Numbered from the stretch's first letter, positions 14,052-22,953 are shown. The stretch is DNA of 39,246 nucleotides from Sedimentitalea sp042687825 (GCF_042687825.1 NZ_JBHUQE010000024.1:1-39246), one strand, 5' to 3'. Notes: a model not told the origin generated them from the letters alone. Numbers and translations: made by a program.

Positions 14052-15206
14052 ATGGCTATTGCACAACCGGCGACGCGGCCGGCCAATCCGCGCTTTTCCT
14101 CGGGCCCCTGCGCCAAACCCCCCGCCTTCGATCTGAACAAGCTCGCCGACGCCCCGTTGGGCCGGTCGCATCGCGCCGCCGTGGGCAAGGCCCGGCTGAA
14201 GGCCGCGATCGAAGAAACCCGCGAGATTCTGGGCGTGCCCGCCGACTACAAGATCGGCATCGTGCCCGCCTCGGATACCGGCGCTTTCGAAATGGCCATG
14301 TGGAATCTGCTGGGCGCTGGTCCGGTCGAGATGCTGGCCTGGGAAAGCTTTGGTTCGGGCTGGGTCACCGACGTGGTCAAGCAGCTGAAACTGGATGCGA
14401 CGGTCAAGACCGCCGATTACGGCGAGATCGTCGATCTGGCGACCGTGAACTGGGATGCCGATGTGTGCTTTACTTGGAACGGCACCACGTCGGGCGTGCG
14501 CGTGCCGAGCGGCGACGCGATCCCGGTCGACCGCGGCGGACTGACCCTGTGCGACGCCACCAGTGCCGCTTTTGCCATGGACCTGCCGTGGGACAAGCTG
14601 GATGTGACGACCTTTTCCTGGCAGAAGGTGCTGGGGGGAGAAGCCGCGCATGGCATGCTGATCCTCAGTCCACGCGCGGTCGCCCGGCTGGAAAGCTATG
14701 CACCGGCCTGGCCCCTGCCCAAGATTTTTCGCCTGACCAAAGGCGGCAAGCTGATCGAGGGCATCTTTACCGGCGCCACCATCAACACCCCGTCGATGCT
14801 GTGCGTCGAGGACTATCTGCAGGCGCTTGACTGGGCTCGCTCGGTCGGCGGACTGCAGGGGCTGATCGGCCGCGCCGATGCCAATGCACAGGCGATCTGG
14901 ACGTTCTGCGAAAGCCGGGACTGGATCGCCAACCTGGCGGCGGATGCGGCCACACGCTCGACCACCAGTGTCTGCCTGAAATTCACCGATGCCCGCATTA
15001 CCGACGGCGCAAGCTTCGCCAAGGCGATCGCCAAGCGGCTGGAAGAGGCAGGCGTTGCTCTGGATATCGGTGCCTATCGCGATGCCCCCGCCGGGCTGCG
15101 CATCTGGTGCGGCAGCACGGTGGAAACAGCCGACATCCAGGCTCTGCTACCCTGGCTTGAATGGGCCTATGAAGCCGAAGTCGAGACACTGGCCGCCACC
15201 GCCTGA
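14052..15206 (+). CDS. serC: phosphoserine aminotransferase
   Basis: A 384-residue class V aminotransferase that makes 3-phosphoserine from 3-phosphohydroxypyruvate and glutamate using PLP. RPANPRFSSGPCAKPP at the N-terminus, GRSHRAAVGKARLKA, and TFSWQKVLGGEAAHG with the Schiff-base lysine identify the alphaproteobacterial SerC type. The ATG follows AAGGG with about 7-nt spacing. It is followed after 92 bases, which hold two palindromes, by serA on the same strand, and is divergent from serB. Confidence 0.96.
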   Translation: MAIAQPATRPANPRFSSGPCAKPPAFDLNKLADAPLGRSHRAAVGKARLKAAIEETREILGVPADYKIGIVPASDTGAFEMAMWNLLGAGPVEMLAWESFGSGWVTDVVKQLKLDATVKTADYGEIVDLATVNWDADVCFTWNGTTSGVRVPSGDAIPVDRGGLTLCDATSAAFAMDLPWDKLDVTTFSWQKVLGGEAAHGMLILSPRAVARLESYAPAWPLPKIFRLTKGGKLIEGIFTGATINTPSMLCVEDYLQALDWARSVGGLQGLIGRADANAQAIWTFCESRDWIANLAADAATRSTTSVCLKFTDARITDGASFAKAIAKRLEEAGVALDIGAYRDAPAGLRIWCGSTVETADIQALLPWLEWAYEAEVETLAATA

Positions 15207-15219
15207 ATTCAGCGACCCC

Positions 15220-15287
15220 GGTCCCGGGCCTGACCCGGGACCTCTTTCTTTCTTCCAGCCCCAGGAGGCCCCGGATCAGGTCCGGGG
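15220..15287. repeat. two palindromic elements between serC and serA
   Basis: GGTCCCGGG (15220-15228) and CCCGGGACC (15234-15242) form a perfect 9-bp inverted repeat around CCTGA. CCCCGGA (15269-15275) and TCCGGGG (15281-15287) form a second around TCAGG. The two loops are near complements (CCTGA, TCAGG), so the pair looks like two inverted copies of one REP-like unit. A TCTTTCTTTCTT tract follows the first and could give weak termination. Confidence 0.7.
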
Positions 15288-15298
15288 CGCGTAGGAAA

Positions 15299-16897
15299 AT
15301 GACCAAACCCAAAGTACTCGTATCCGACAAGCTGTCCCCCACCGCCGTACAGATCTTTCGCGATCGCGGCATCGATGTGGATTTCGAACCCGATCTGGGC
15401 AAGGACAAGGACAGGCTGGCCGAAGTGATCGGCAAATATGATGGTCTTGCCATCCGCAGCGCCACCAAGGTCACCGAAACCATTCTGCGCAATGCCGACA
15501 ATCTCAAGGTTATCGCGCGGGCCGGTATCGGCACCGACAACATCGACAAGGAGGCCGCCAGCAAGAAGGGTGTGATCGTGATGAACACGCCCTTTGGCAA
15601 CATGATCACCACCGCCGAGCACGCCATTGCGATGATGTTCGCCGTGGCCCGGCAAATCCCCGAGGCCAGCGCCAGCACCCATGCCGGGAAATGGGAGAAA
15701 TCCAAGTTCATGGGCGTCGAACTGACCAGCAAGACCCTGGGCGTGATCGGTGCCGGCAATATCGGCGGCATCGTCTGTGACCGGGCGCGCGGCCTGAAGA
15801 TGAAGGTGATCGCCTACGATCCCTTCCTCAGTGCCGAGAAGGCGGCCCAGATGGGCGTGGAAAAAGTCGAGCTGGACGAGTTGCTGTCCCGAGCCGATTT
15901 CATCACCCTGCACGTGCCCTTTACCGAGCAGACCAAGAACATTCTCAGCCGCGAGAATCTGGAGAAGACCAAGAAGGGCGTGCGCATCATCAACTGCGCC
16001 CGCGGCGGACTGGTCGACGAAGAGGCACTGGCCGATCTGCTGAAGTCCGGCCATGTCGCCGGTGCCGCCTTTGACGTGTTCGCGGTGGAACCGGCCAAGG
16101 AGAACCCGCTGTTCGGTCTGCCCAACGTGGTCTGCACGCCGCATCTGGGAGCCGCCACCACCGAGGCGCAGGAAAACGTCGCACTGCAGGTGGCCGAGCA
16201 GATGTCGAACTATCTGCTGACCGGCGCGGTGGAAAATGCGCTGAACATGCCCAGCGTCACCGCCGAAGAGGCCCGGGTGATGGGTCCCTGGATCAAGCTG
16301 GCGGGACATCTGGGGGCCTTCATTGGCCAGATGACCGACGAGCCGATCCAGGCGATCAACATCCTGTATGACGGCTCGGTCGCCACGATGAATCTGGACG
16401 CGCTGAACTGTGCTGCGGTTGCCGGCATCATGAAAAAGGCAAATCCCGAGGTGAACATGGTCAGTGCCCCGGTCGTCGCCAAGGAGCGCGGCATCAAGAT
16501 CAGCACCACCAACCAGGACAAGTCCGGCGCTTTCGATGGGTATATCAAGGTGACCGTGGTCACTGAAAAGCGCGAACGGTCCATTGCCGGTACGGTGTTC
16601 TCTGATGGCAAGCCGCGATTCATCCAGATCAAGGGCATCAACATCGACGCCGAGATCGGTGCGCACATGTTGTACACTTCGAACGAGGACGCGCCCGGCA
16701 TTATCGGCACGCTGGGCCAGACCATGGGTGAAAACGGCGTCAACATCGCCAATTTCACCCTGGGCCGCGCCGACAAGGGCGGCGAGGCGATCGCGCTGCT
16801 GTATGTCGACGAAGAAGTACCGGCACCGGTTCGGGAAAAACTGGCAGCAACGGGCATGTTCCGCCAGATCAAGCCGCTGGAATTCGACGTCGCTTAA
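15299..16897 (+). CDS. serA: D-3-phosphoglycerate dehydrogenase
   Basis: A 532-residue long-form SerA that oxidises 3-phosphoglycerate with NAD, the first step of serine synthesis. The Rossmann motif is GVIGAGNIGG (about 144), the catalytic His is in CTPHLGAATTEAQ, and the substrate loop is ARAGIGTDNID. The C-terminal half holds the allosteric-substrate-binding domain and an ACT domain (EDAPGIIGTLGQTMGENGVN), the likely site of serine feedback. It ends convergently with the minus-strand membrane gene, overlapping by 4 bases. Confidence 0.97.
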   Translation: MTKPKVLVSDKLSPTAVQIFRDRGIDVDFEPDLGKDKDRLAEVIGKYDGLAIRSATKVTETILRNADNLKVIARAGIGTDNIDKEAASKKGVIVMNTPFGNMITTAEHAIAMMFAVARQIPEASASTHAGKWEKSKFMGVELTSKTLGVIGAGNIGGIVCDRARGLKMKVIAYDPFLSAEKAAQMGVEKVELDELLSRADFITLHVPFTEQTKNILSRENLEKTKKGVRIINCARGGLVDEEALADLLKSGHVAGAAFDVFAVEPAKENPLFGLPNVVCTPHLGAATTEAQENVALQVAEQMSNYLLTGAVENALNMPSVTAEEARVMGPWIKLAGHLGAFIGQMTDEPIQAINILYDGSVATMNLDALNCAAVAGIMKKANPEVNMVSAPVVAKERGIKISTTNQDKSGAFDGYIKVTVVTEKRERSIAGTVFSDGKPRFIQIKGINIDAEIGAHMLYTSNEDAPGIIGTLGQTMGENGVNIANFTLGRADKGGEAIALLYVDEEVPAPVREKLAATGMFRQIKPLEFDVA

Positions 16898-17340
16898 TTG
16901 ACCCTGTCAGGCCCCTGGGTACACCCTGGGGCCCGATGCTCTCGGGCCAGGGCGGTCCGGCGCCGGTTCTGACGCCGGCGCGCGTTCATCATCACCACAC
17001 ACAGAAACAGCTGCATCGACACAAGACTGAGCACAGAGCCAAACCGGACCAGCTTGTCTCCGTGATCGCGGATCGCCAGCGCGTTTCCCGGCACCAGAGT
17101 CGCCACCCCGCCAGCCGAAAACGCGAAATGCGCCCGCGGCAACAGCCCCTGCGCCGCCTGCGGCACAAGGTGATAGTAAAAGGCGAACACCGAAAACCCG
17201 ACCCAGCCCAGCAAGTTCAGGTGCGCATGCGCCGGTGCCAGCAAGTGATCGTCGCCGCCCGCCATCTGGATGCCCCACCCCATACCCAGGATTACCAACA
17301 ATATCGCCGTCAACAAGAATGCAGGCGACAGACCTATCAT
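16894..17340 (-). CDS. small haem-copper-oxidase-subunit-I-like membrane protein
   Basis: A 148-residue protein with about four membrane helices (AFLLTAILLVILGMGWGI, HLNLLGWVGFSVFAFYYHLV, FAFSAGGVATLVPGNALAI, VLSLVSMQLFLCVVMMNA). The APAHAHLNLLGWVGF stretch resembles the helix II haem-ligand region of cytochrome oxidase/NorB-type subunit I proteins, but the protein is only about a third of their size and cannot be a full oxidase. The start ATG has AAGGA 6 nt upstream; a longer open frame upstream lacks a ribosome site. The role is unknown. The C-terminus is rich in Arg. Confidence 0.78.
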   Translation of the reverse strand: MIGLSPAFLLTAILLVILGMGWGIQMAGGDDHLLAPAHAHLNLLGWVGFSVFAFYYHLVPQAAQGLLPRAHFAFSAGGVATLVPGNALAIRDHGDKLVRFGSVLSLVSMQLFLCVVMMNARRRQNRRRTALAREHRAPGCTQGPDRVN

Positions 17341-17483
17341 GGCAATTCCTTTCCAATTCCCGGACAACCGCACGCCCTGCGCGTGCCAATGTTGACCGAA
17401 TGCCCCGGACGGGTCCGGCAACACGCCCAAAGCTGCATCGCGGTGTTTTCCCAATTTTTTCAACATGTTTTTCCGGGAACAGG

Positions 17484-18439
17484 ATGGCGCATGAGTTGTT
17501 GTTCTTCACCGGCTTTGCGTTGATGCGCTTCTGCGTGACGGCTCGACGGTGCAGGCGGCACGACGGATCGGTCTGTCACAACCCGCCGTCTCAGCCGCGT
17601 TGGGGCGCCTGCGGAACAGCCTGAACGACCCGCTATTCGTGCGCCATGGCCAGCGGCTGCAGGCGACGGATTACGCACGGTCGCTGGCCCTGCCTCTGCG
17701 TCAGGCGCTGGAGTCGATCGAAACCCTGATCGCGGGGCCACCGACATTCGACCCGATGCAGGCAACCGAGACGTTCAAACTGTCGGGCAGCGATTTCTTT
17801 GCCGAGATGCTGATGCCGGCCCTGGGCGAGCAATGCGCGCGCATCGCCCCCGGAATTCGGTTGCAGCTGGTCGATCTGGTGCCCGGCGGTTTCTTCGAAA
17901 CACTGGCCGGCGAAGACGTGGATCTGGCACTGATCCCGCAACCGACGCTGCCCGGCTGGGCCGATTGGCGGCCTCTGTTTCGCTCGCGCCTTGCGATGAT
18001 TGCCCGGCGTGACCATCCGCGCCTGTCCCGGGCCGGTCTGCAACCGGGCATGGCGATGCCCATCGATCTCTTTTGCGCCCTCGGGCATATCCTGTTCTCG
18101 CCGCAGGGCAATTTCCGCGCCATGGGGGATACCGCGCTTTCGGCGGCCGGTCGCAAGTGGCGTGTGGTCATGACCGTGCCGGTTTTCTACGGGGTCTGCA
18201 GCGCAGTGGCCGAAAGCGATCACGGGGCATTGGTACAACATCAGTTCGCGCATCGGATCGCCACGAAGCTGGCGCTGGATGTCTATCGCCCGCTACTGCC
18301 CATGCCATTGCCATTGATCGGGATGATCTGGCACAAGCGGGTCAGCGGCGCACCGGCCCATGTCTGGCTGCGCGACCGCATTGCCGACCTGCTGGAGCCT
18401 TTGAATGACGCCGAGCCGCCGATCGATCCCACGCCCTGA
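17484..18439 (+). CDS. LysR-family regulator, 5' end apparently frameshifted
   Basis: From GTG 17549 the frame encodes VQAARRIGLSQPAVSAALGR and then LQATDYARSLALPLRQALES, the second half of a LysR HTH plus a full effector domain, ending at 18439. The seven or so residues just upstream in the same frame (DALLRDGST) continue LysR homology, but there is no ATG and a TGA stands at 17492-17494. An ATG at 17484 in another frame could supply the start if one base were lost or gained near 17515-17525. This is either a pseudogene, a sequencing error, or a gene using an internal GTG. Confidence 0.68.
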
Positions 18440-18460
18440 CCATCTGCGGGGCGACCGCGT

Positions 18461-19192
18461 ATGAGCAACACGCCCATCTATGTCGTGGGGGACATTCACG
18501 GCCAGATCGATCAGTTGTACGAAGCGCTGGACCTGATCACGGCAGAAGGTGGACCCGAGGCCGAGATCGTGTTTCTGGGCGACCTGGTGGATCGCGGACC
18601 GGACAGCCGGGCGGTGATCCGGCTGTTGCTGGACGGATTGGCCGCGGGTCGGCGCTGGCATGTTCTGAAGGGCAATCACGACCAGATGTTCGCGCGCTTC
18701 ATGGCCAGCGGCGAAACGCGGAATACGCGCGTCCGATCAGGTGTGGACTGGCTGCATCCGCGCGTGGGCGGGTCGACGACACTGGCCTCATACGGGTTGG
18801 ACGACATCGCCCGGATGCGGCCCGCCGCGGTTCATGCCGCCGCGCGCCAGGCGGTGCCGGCGGAGCATGTGGCCTTTGTCGACGGGCTGACGCCTTACCA
18901 TTTGCGCGACGACGTCCTGTTTGTGCATGCCGGAATCGCGCCGGGAGTCGCTCTGGCCGATCAGTCCGAGGAGGACCTCTTGTGGATCCGCGAACCTTTC
19001 CTGAGTTTCGCCGAACCGCACCCCTGGCTGGTGGTGCATGGCCACACCGCGCTGCAGATGCCGCATCATTTCGGCAACCGTATCGATCTGGATGGCGGCG
19101 CCGGGCATGGCAGGACGCTGTACCCGGCGGTTCTGGAGGGGCGCGACTGCTGGTTGCTGACCCGGGGCGGCCGGGTTCAACTGGTGCCCTGA
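18461..19192 (+). CDS. calcineurin-like metallophosphatase (Ser/Thr phosphatase type)
   Basis: A 243-residue protein with the complete metallophosphoesterase signature: GDIHG (about 10-14), GDLVDRG (about 41-47), GNHD (about 69-72), then FVHAGIAPG and VVHGHTAL supplying the distal histidines. It is similar in size and order to bacterial PrpA-like/ApaH-like protein phosphatases. Two metal ions would be bound in the cytoplasm. It starts 22 bases after the LysR gene on the same strand and ends 10 bases from the convergent tdh gene. The substrate is unknown. Confidence 0.9.
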   Translation: MSNTPIYVVGDIHGQIDQLYEALDLITAEGGPEAEIVFLGDLVDRGPDSRAVIRLLLDGLAAGRRWHVLKGNHDQMFARFMASGETRNTRVRSGVDWLHPRVGGSTTLASYGLDDIARMRPAAVHAAARQAVPAEHVAFVDGLTPYHLRDDVLFVHAGIAPGVALADQSEEDLLWIREPFLSFAEPHPWLVVHGHTALQMPHHFGNRIDLDGGAGHGRTLYPAVLEGRDCWLLTRGGRVQLVP

Positions 19193-19202
19193 GTCCGCCG
19201 AC

Positions 19203-20240
19203 TCAGCGCCAGTCCAGAACCACCTTGCCGCTCTGGCCGGATTTCATCGCGGCAAATCCCTTTTCGAACTGATCCACGCCGAACCGGTGGGTGATCACCG
19301 CGCCGATATCCAGACCGTTCTGCAGCATCGCGATCATCTTGTACCAGGTCTCGAAAATCTCGCGGCCATAGACGCCCTTGATCGTGATGGCCTTGAAGAC
19401 GATGCGCGACCAGTCCACCGGGGATTTTCCCGGCGGAATGCCCAGCATGGCGATGCGCCCGCCCATGGTCATCGCCTCGACCATCTGATCCAGGGCACGC
19501 TGATTGCCCGACATTTCAAGCCCGACGTCAAAGCCCTGGGTCATCTTCAGCCGAGAGATCACCGGCGCCAGTTCCTCGTGGGCGACGTTGACAGGCACCA
19601 CGTCAGCCACCTTTTCCGCCAGCGCCAGCCGGTCCGGGTTGACGTCGGTGATCACCACATGGCGCGCGCCCACATGGCGCGCCACCGCCGCCGCCATGAT
19701 GCCGATCGGGCCGGCGCCGGTGATCAGAACGTCCTCACCCACCAGATCGAAACTCAGCGCCGTGTGCACCGCGTTGCCCAGCGGGTCGAGAATGGCGCCG
19801 ATATCGTCGCTGATCTCGTCCGGCAATGGCACCACGTTGAACGCCGGCAACCGCAGATATTGCGCGAAAGCCCCCTGTTCGTTGACCCCGATACCGCGCG
19901 TCGCCGGGTCCAGGTGAAACTTGCCGGCCCGGCTCTGCCGCGAGGTCTTGCCGATCAGATGCCCTTCGCCGGAACAGCGCTGACCGATCTCCAGCCCTTC
20001 GACATTGCCGCCGATCTCGACGATTTCACCGGCGAATTCATGGCCTGTGATCAGCGGCACCGGTACGGTCTTCTGCGCCCAGTCATCCCAGTTCCAGATA
20101 TGGATATCGGTGCCGCAGATGCCGGTCTTGTTGATCCTGATCAGCACATCGTCGGGGCCGATTTCGGGTACGGGCGCCTCGACCATCCACAGACCCTCGG
20201 TGGGATGGGACTTTTCCAGCGCCTTCATCGTGTTTTTCAT
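19203..20240 (-). CDS. tdh: L-threonine 3-dehydrogenase
   Basis: A 345-residue zinc-type medium-chain dehydrogenase that oxidises threonine to 2-amino-3-ketobutyrate with NAD. GICGTDIHIWNWDDWA and GHEFAGEIVE carry the catalytic zinc ligands, and GAGPIGIMAAAVARH is the NAD motif. The four structural-zinc cysteines of the E. coli enzyme are all replaced (segment EGHLIGKTSRQSRAGKFHLD). Its ATG overlaps the kbl stop in an ATGA, so the two genes are co-translated and the unstable intermediate passes to Kbl. Confidence 0.96.
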   Translation of the reverse strand: MKNTMKALEKSHPTEGLWMVEAPVPEIGPDDVLIRINKTGICGTDIHIWNWDDWAQKTVPVPLITGHEFAGEIVEIGGNVEGLEIGQRCSGEGHLIGKTSRQSRAGKFHLDPATRGIGVNEQGAFAQYLRLPAFNVVPLPDEISDDIGAILDPLGNAVHTALSFDLVGEDVLITGAGPIGIMAAAVARHVGARHVVITDVNPDRLALAEKVADVVPVNVAHEELAPVISRLKMTQGFDVGLEMSGNQRALDQMVEAMTMGGRIAMLGIPPGKSPVDWSRIVFKAITIKGVYGREIFETWYKMIAMLQNGLDIGAVITHRFGVDQFEKGFAAMKSGQSGKVVLDWR

Positions 20241-21424
20241 GCGATCACCCCCGTTTCGCGGCCTGCGGCATCAAACGCCGCCAATGCCTGATCCAGCGCG
20301 TCGCGGGTCAGGGCCGCGTTCATCTGCGTGCGGATCCGCGCCTGTCCGCGCGGCACGACCGGAAAGAAAAAGCCCGAGACATAGACGCCCCGTTCAAACA
20401 GCCGCGCAGCCATATCCTGCGCCAGCTGCGCCTCGCCCAGCATCACCGGCACGATCGGGTGTTCGCCCGGCAACAGATCAAAGCCCAGCCGTTGCAGACC
20501 GGCGCGCCAATAGGCGGCGTTTTCAAACAGCCGCGCGCGCAGATCGTCGCCCTCTCGCACCAGTCGAATGGCCGTCAGCCCGGCGGCGACGATTGCGGGC
20601 GGCAGCGAATTCGAGAACAGATAGGGCCGCGCCCGTTGCCGCAACAGGTCGACCACCGGTTGCGGTCCGGCGACATAGCCGCCAATGGCCCCGCCCAGCG
20701 CCTTGCCCAGCGTTCCGGTCAGGATGTCCGCCCTGACATCGAAATGCGACGGAGTTCCGGCGCCATGCGGCCCCATGAATCCGGTGGCATGACAGTCATC
20801 GACCATCAGGATCGCGTCGAAGCGGTCCGCCAGCGCGCGGATCTCGGGCAGTTTCGCCAGGTATCCATCCATGCTGAACACGCCGTCCGTGGCGATCATC
20901 ACATGCCGCGCGCCATCAGAGCGGGCGGCTGTCAACTGCGCCTGCAGATCCGCCATGTCGGAATTCCTGTACCGGTACCGCCGCGCCTTGCACAGCCGGA
21001 TGCCATCAATGATCGAGGCATGGTTCAGCGCGTCCGAGATCACTGCGTCCTCAGGCCCCAACAACGGCTCGAACAGGCCGCCATTGGCGTCGAAACAGGC
21101 GGCGAACAGGATCGAATCCTCCATGCCCAGGAACCGGGCCAACTGCGTCTCGAGCTGCCGGTGGATGTCCTGGGTGCCGCAGATGAACCGCACGCTGGCC
21201 ATGCCGAACCCCTTTGGCCGCATCGCCCCGGTGGCGGCAGCGATCAGATCGGGATGATCGGCCAGCCCCAGATAGTTGTTGGCACACAGGTTGATCACCT
21301 GCCGGTCGCCGACGGTGATCTGTCCGCCCTGCGGCGAGGTGATCAGGCGCTCGCGCTTGGTCATTCCCTCGGCTTCGATCTGGTCCAGAACGCCGGTGAT
21401 GTGGGTCAGAAAGGTATCGGACAT
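20237..21424 (-). CDS. kbl: glycine C-acetyltransferase (2-amino-3-ketobutyrate CoA ligase)
   Basis: A 395-residue PLP-dependent alpha-oxoamine synthase that splits 2-amino-3-ketobutyrate with CoA into glycine and acetyl-CoA. CANNYLGLADHPDLIAA, IDHRQLETQ-like segments, DDCHATGFMG, and the Schiff-base lysine in LTGTLGKALGGAIGG are diagnostic. The start has GGAGGAG 7 nt upstream. It is the first gene of the kbl-tdh operon; palindromes with TTCCG half-sites lie in its promoter region, and an XRE-cupin regulator gene lies 115 bases further upstream on the same strand. Confidence 0.96.
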   Translation of the reverse strand: MSDTFLTHITGVLDQIEAEGMTKRERLITSPQGGQITVGDRQVINLCANNYLGLADHPDLIAAATGAMRPKGFGMASVRFICGTQDIHRQLETQLARFLGMEDSILFAACFDANGGLFEPLLGPEDAVISDALNHASIIDGIRLCKARRYRYRNSDMADLQAQLTAARSDGARHVMIATDGVFSMDGYLAKLPEIRALADRFDAILMVDDCHATGFMGPHGAGTPSHFDVRADILTGTLGKALGGAIGGYVAGPQPVVDLLRQRARPYLFSNSLPPAIVAAGLTAIRLVREGDDLRARLFENAAYWRAGLQRLGFDLLPGEHPIVPVMLGEAQLAQDMAARLFERGVYVSGFFFPVVPRGQARIRTQMNAALTRDALDQALAAFDAAGRETGVIA

Positions 21425-21464
21425 GTGCAGCTCCTCCGAGTCGCCATCTACTATAGCGGAGACG

Positions 21465-21499
21465 ATTCCGGAATAGGAGATTTCCGATTTCTCGGAAAT
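21465..21499. promoter_or_regulatory. two palindromes upstream of kbl-tdh, likely operator
   Basis: ATTCCGGAAT (21465-21474) is a perfect palindrome. ATTTCCGA (21480-21487) and TCGGAAAT (21492-21499) form an 8-bp inverted repeat around TTTC. Both share a TTCCG half-site. A TATAGT -10-like box on the minus strand lies at 21450-21455, so the first palindrome covers the -35 area, where no consensus -35 exists. The XRE-cupin regulator next door is the obvious candidate to bind. Confidence 0.6.
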
Positions 21500-21538
21500 T
21501 TTCCGCCATCGCGGATTTTTGCGCTCGGCAAGGCTGTG

Positions 21539-22105
21539 CTAGGCGCTTTTGACCACCAGAAAGGCCCGCGCCGCATCGTCCCGGGCGGCAATGCTGTGGG
21601 GCACGTCGCCGGCATAGCGCGCCGTATCCCCCGCCCCCAGGCGCTGTGAGGCGCTGCCCGAGGTCACGGTCAGCGCACCCGCGATCACCGTCAGATGCTC
21701 GCGCGCGCCTCTTGCATGGGGGGGGCTGTCAAGAATGCCCCCAGGTTCGAACAACAGTTCGTAGACCTCATGTTGCCCGGCCTCTTCGGGGGCGGACAGA
21801 ATGCGAATCCGCACGCCTTGGCCCAGCTTGTCGATCGTTGGCACATCGTCGGCGCGAATGACCTCGATCTGTTCGACCGACGGTTCGCCATCCAGCAGCC
21901 CGGCGAAATCCACCTGCAGGGCGCGGGTCAGGTTCCACAGCGTCGCGATGGTGGGGCTGCTTTCGCCGCGTTCGATCTGGCTGACCATCGAGCGCGACAC
22001 CCCCGAGAGGTTGGCCACCGCCTCGAGCGACAGCCCCTGCGCCCGCCGCGCCTCTTTCAGGCGCGCGGGCAGCAATGTCAGGATATCGTCGGAGTCTTCC
22101 GCCAT
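21539..22105 (-). CDS. XRE-family regulator with C-terminal cupin domain
   Basis: A 188-residue two-domain regulator. The Cro/C1-type HTH is at about 15-70 (RLKEARRAQGLSLEAVANLS, SRSMVSQIERGESSPTIATL). The cupin_2 sensor is at about 110-180 (HEVYELLFEPGGILDSPPHA, EHLTVIAGALTVTSG, YAGDVPHSIAARDD). This architecture commonly controls amino-acid or amine metabolism. It lies directly upstream of kbl-tdh on the same strand, with an operator-like region between. The ATG at 22105 was chosen; a TTG at 22141 would overlap the previous gene. Confidence 0.9.
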   Translation of the reverse strand: MAEDSDDILTLLPARLKEARRAQGLSLEAVANLSGVSRSMVSQIERGESSPTIATLWNLTRALQVDFAGLLDGEPSVEQIEVIRADDVPTIDKLGQGVRIRILSAPEEAGQHEVYELLFEPGGILDSPPHARGAREHLTVIAGALTVTSGSASQRLGAGDTARYAGDVPHSIAARDDAARAFLVVKSA

Positions 22106-22137
22106 GACGGATTCATGGCCCTGTCGGCGCAGCCGTG

Positions 22138-22953
22138 TCAATCGGCATGCTGCGATTGTTGGCGCAGAAAGGCACGGATTTCGGCGGTCACGGCTGCGGG
22201 TTGTTCGATGGGCGCTGAATGCCCCGCCGCAGTCAGGCGCACCAGCCGGGCGCCGGGAATGCGCGCCTGCATCCGCTCGGACTTTTCGGGAACTGTGGCC
22301 ACGTCCTCGTCACCCACCAGGATCAGCACCGGTAGGTCGATCCGCCCCAACCGGTCGGTCACGCCCGACCGCTCGATCACGCCCCGCACCGCCCGTGTGA
22401 TGCCCAGCCGGTCATTCGCGACAATCCGGTCGCGCCACTTCCGTCGCTCGGGCGCGCGCGCGGGATCGCTCAGAAACGTGGCACCGAACAGGATCGGCAT
22501 GACCCGGGACACCACGATACGCAGACCGAACCAGCGCGCCACGAAATTCAGCAATCGGTACCGGCCGCGGTTCTCGGTCGGTTCGGGATCGGCCGACGTG
22601 TCCAGCAATGTCAGGGATTTCAACAGTTCGGGATGACGCAACGCTAGGCGCAGCCCGACAAATCCGCCCATGGACAGTCCGACGAAATGGCACGGGCCGG
22701 CGTCCAGCGCGCGGATCAGCGCGGCGGCGTCCTCGGTCAGCGTGTCCATGTCATAGCCGTCCGGGGTGACCGCGCTGCCGCCCTGACCGCGATGGTCATA
22801 GGTGATGCAGCGATATTTCTGCTGCAGCTGCGCGACCTGGGCGTCGAACATCCGGCCGCTGAACAGCAGACCATGGGAAAACACGATGGTTTCCGGCCCT
22901 TCGCCCAGGTCGGTAAAATGCAGACGGGTGGCGTTGATCGTGATATGCGGCAT
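22138..22953 (-). CDS. alpha/beta hydrolase
   Basis: A 271-residue alpha/beta-hydrolase-fold enzyme. The oxyanion region is FSHGLLFSGRMFDAQVAQL, followed by YDHRGQGGSA, the nucleophile elbow GLSMGG, the acid strand LILVGDEDVATVP and the catalytic His in LTAAGHSAPIEQP. This arrangement resembles 3-oxoadipate enol-lactonase/haloperoxidase-like members, but the substrate is not predictable. It is on the same strand as the XRE-cupin gene, whose start lies 32 bases beyond its stop, and 62 bases after ubiB. Confidence 0.88.
   Translation of the reverse strand: MPHITINATRLHFTDLGEGPETIVFSHGLLFSGRMFDAQVAQLQQKYRCITYDHRGQGGSAVTPDGYDMDTLTEDAAALIRALDAGPCHFVGLSMGGFVGLRLALRHPELLKSLTLLDTSADPEPTENRGRYRLLNFVARWFGLRIVVSRVMPILFGATFLSDPARAPERRKWRDRIVANDRLGITRAVRGVIERSGVTDRLGRIDLPVLILVGDEDVATVPEKSERMQARIPGARLVRLTAAGHSAPIEQPAAVTAEIRAFLRQQSQHAD

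Noticed and set aside
15209..16666. A 485-codon open frame antisense to serA
   Set aside because: It mirrors serA codon structure, gives a His/Gly/Asp-rich low-complexity protein and has no homology. serA itself is complete with all motifs.
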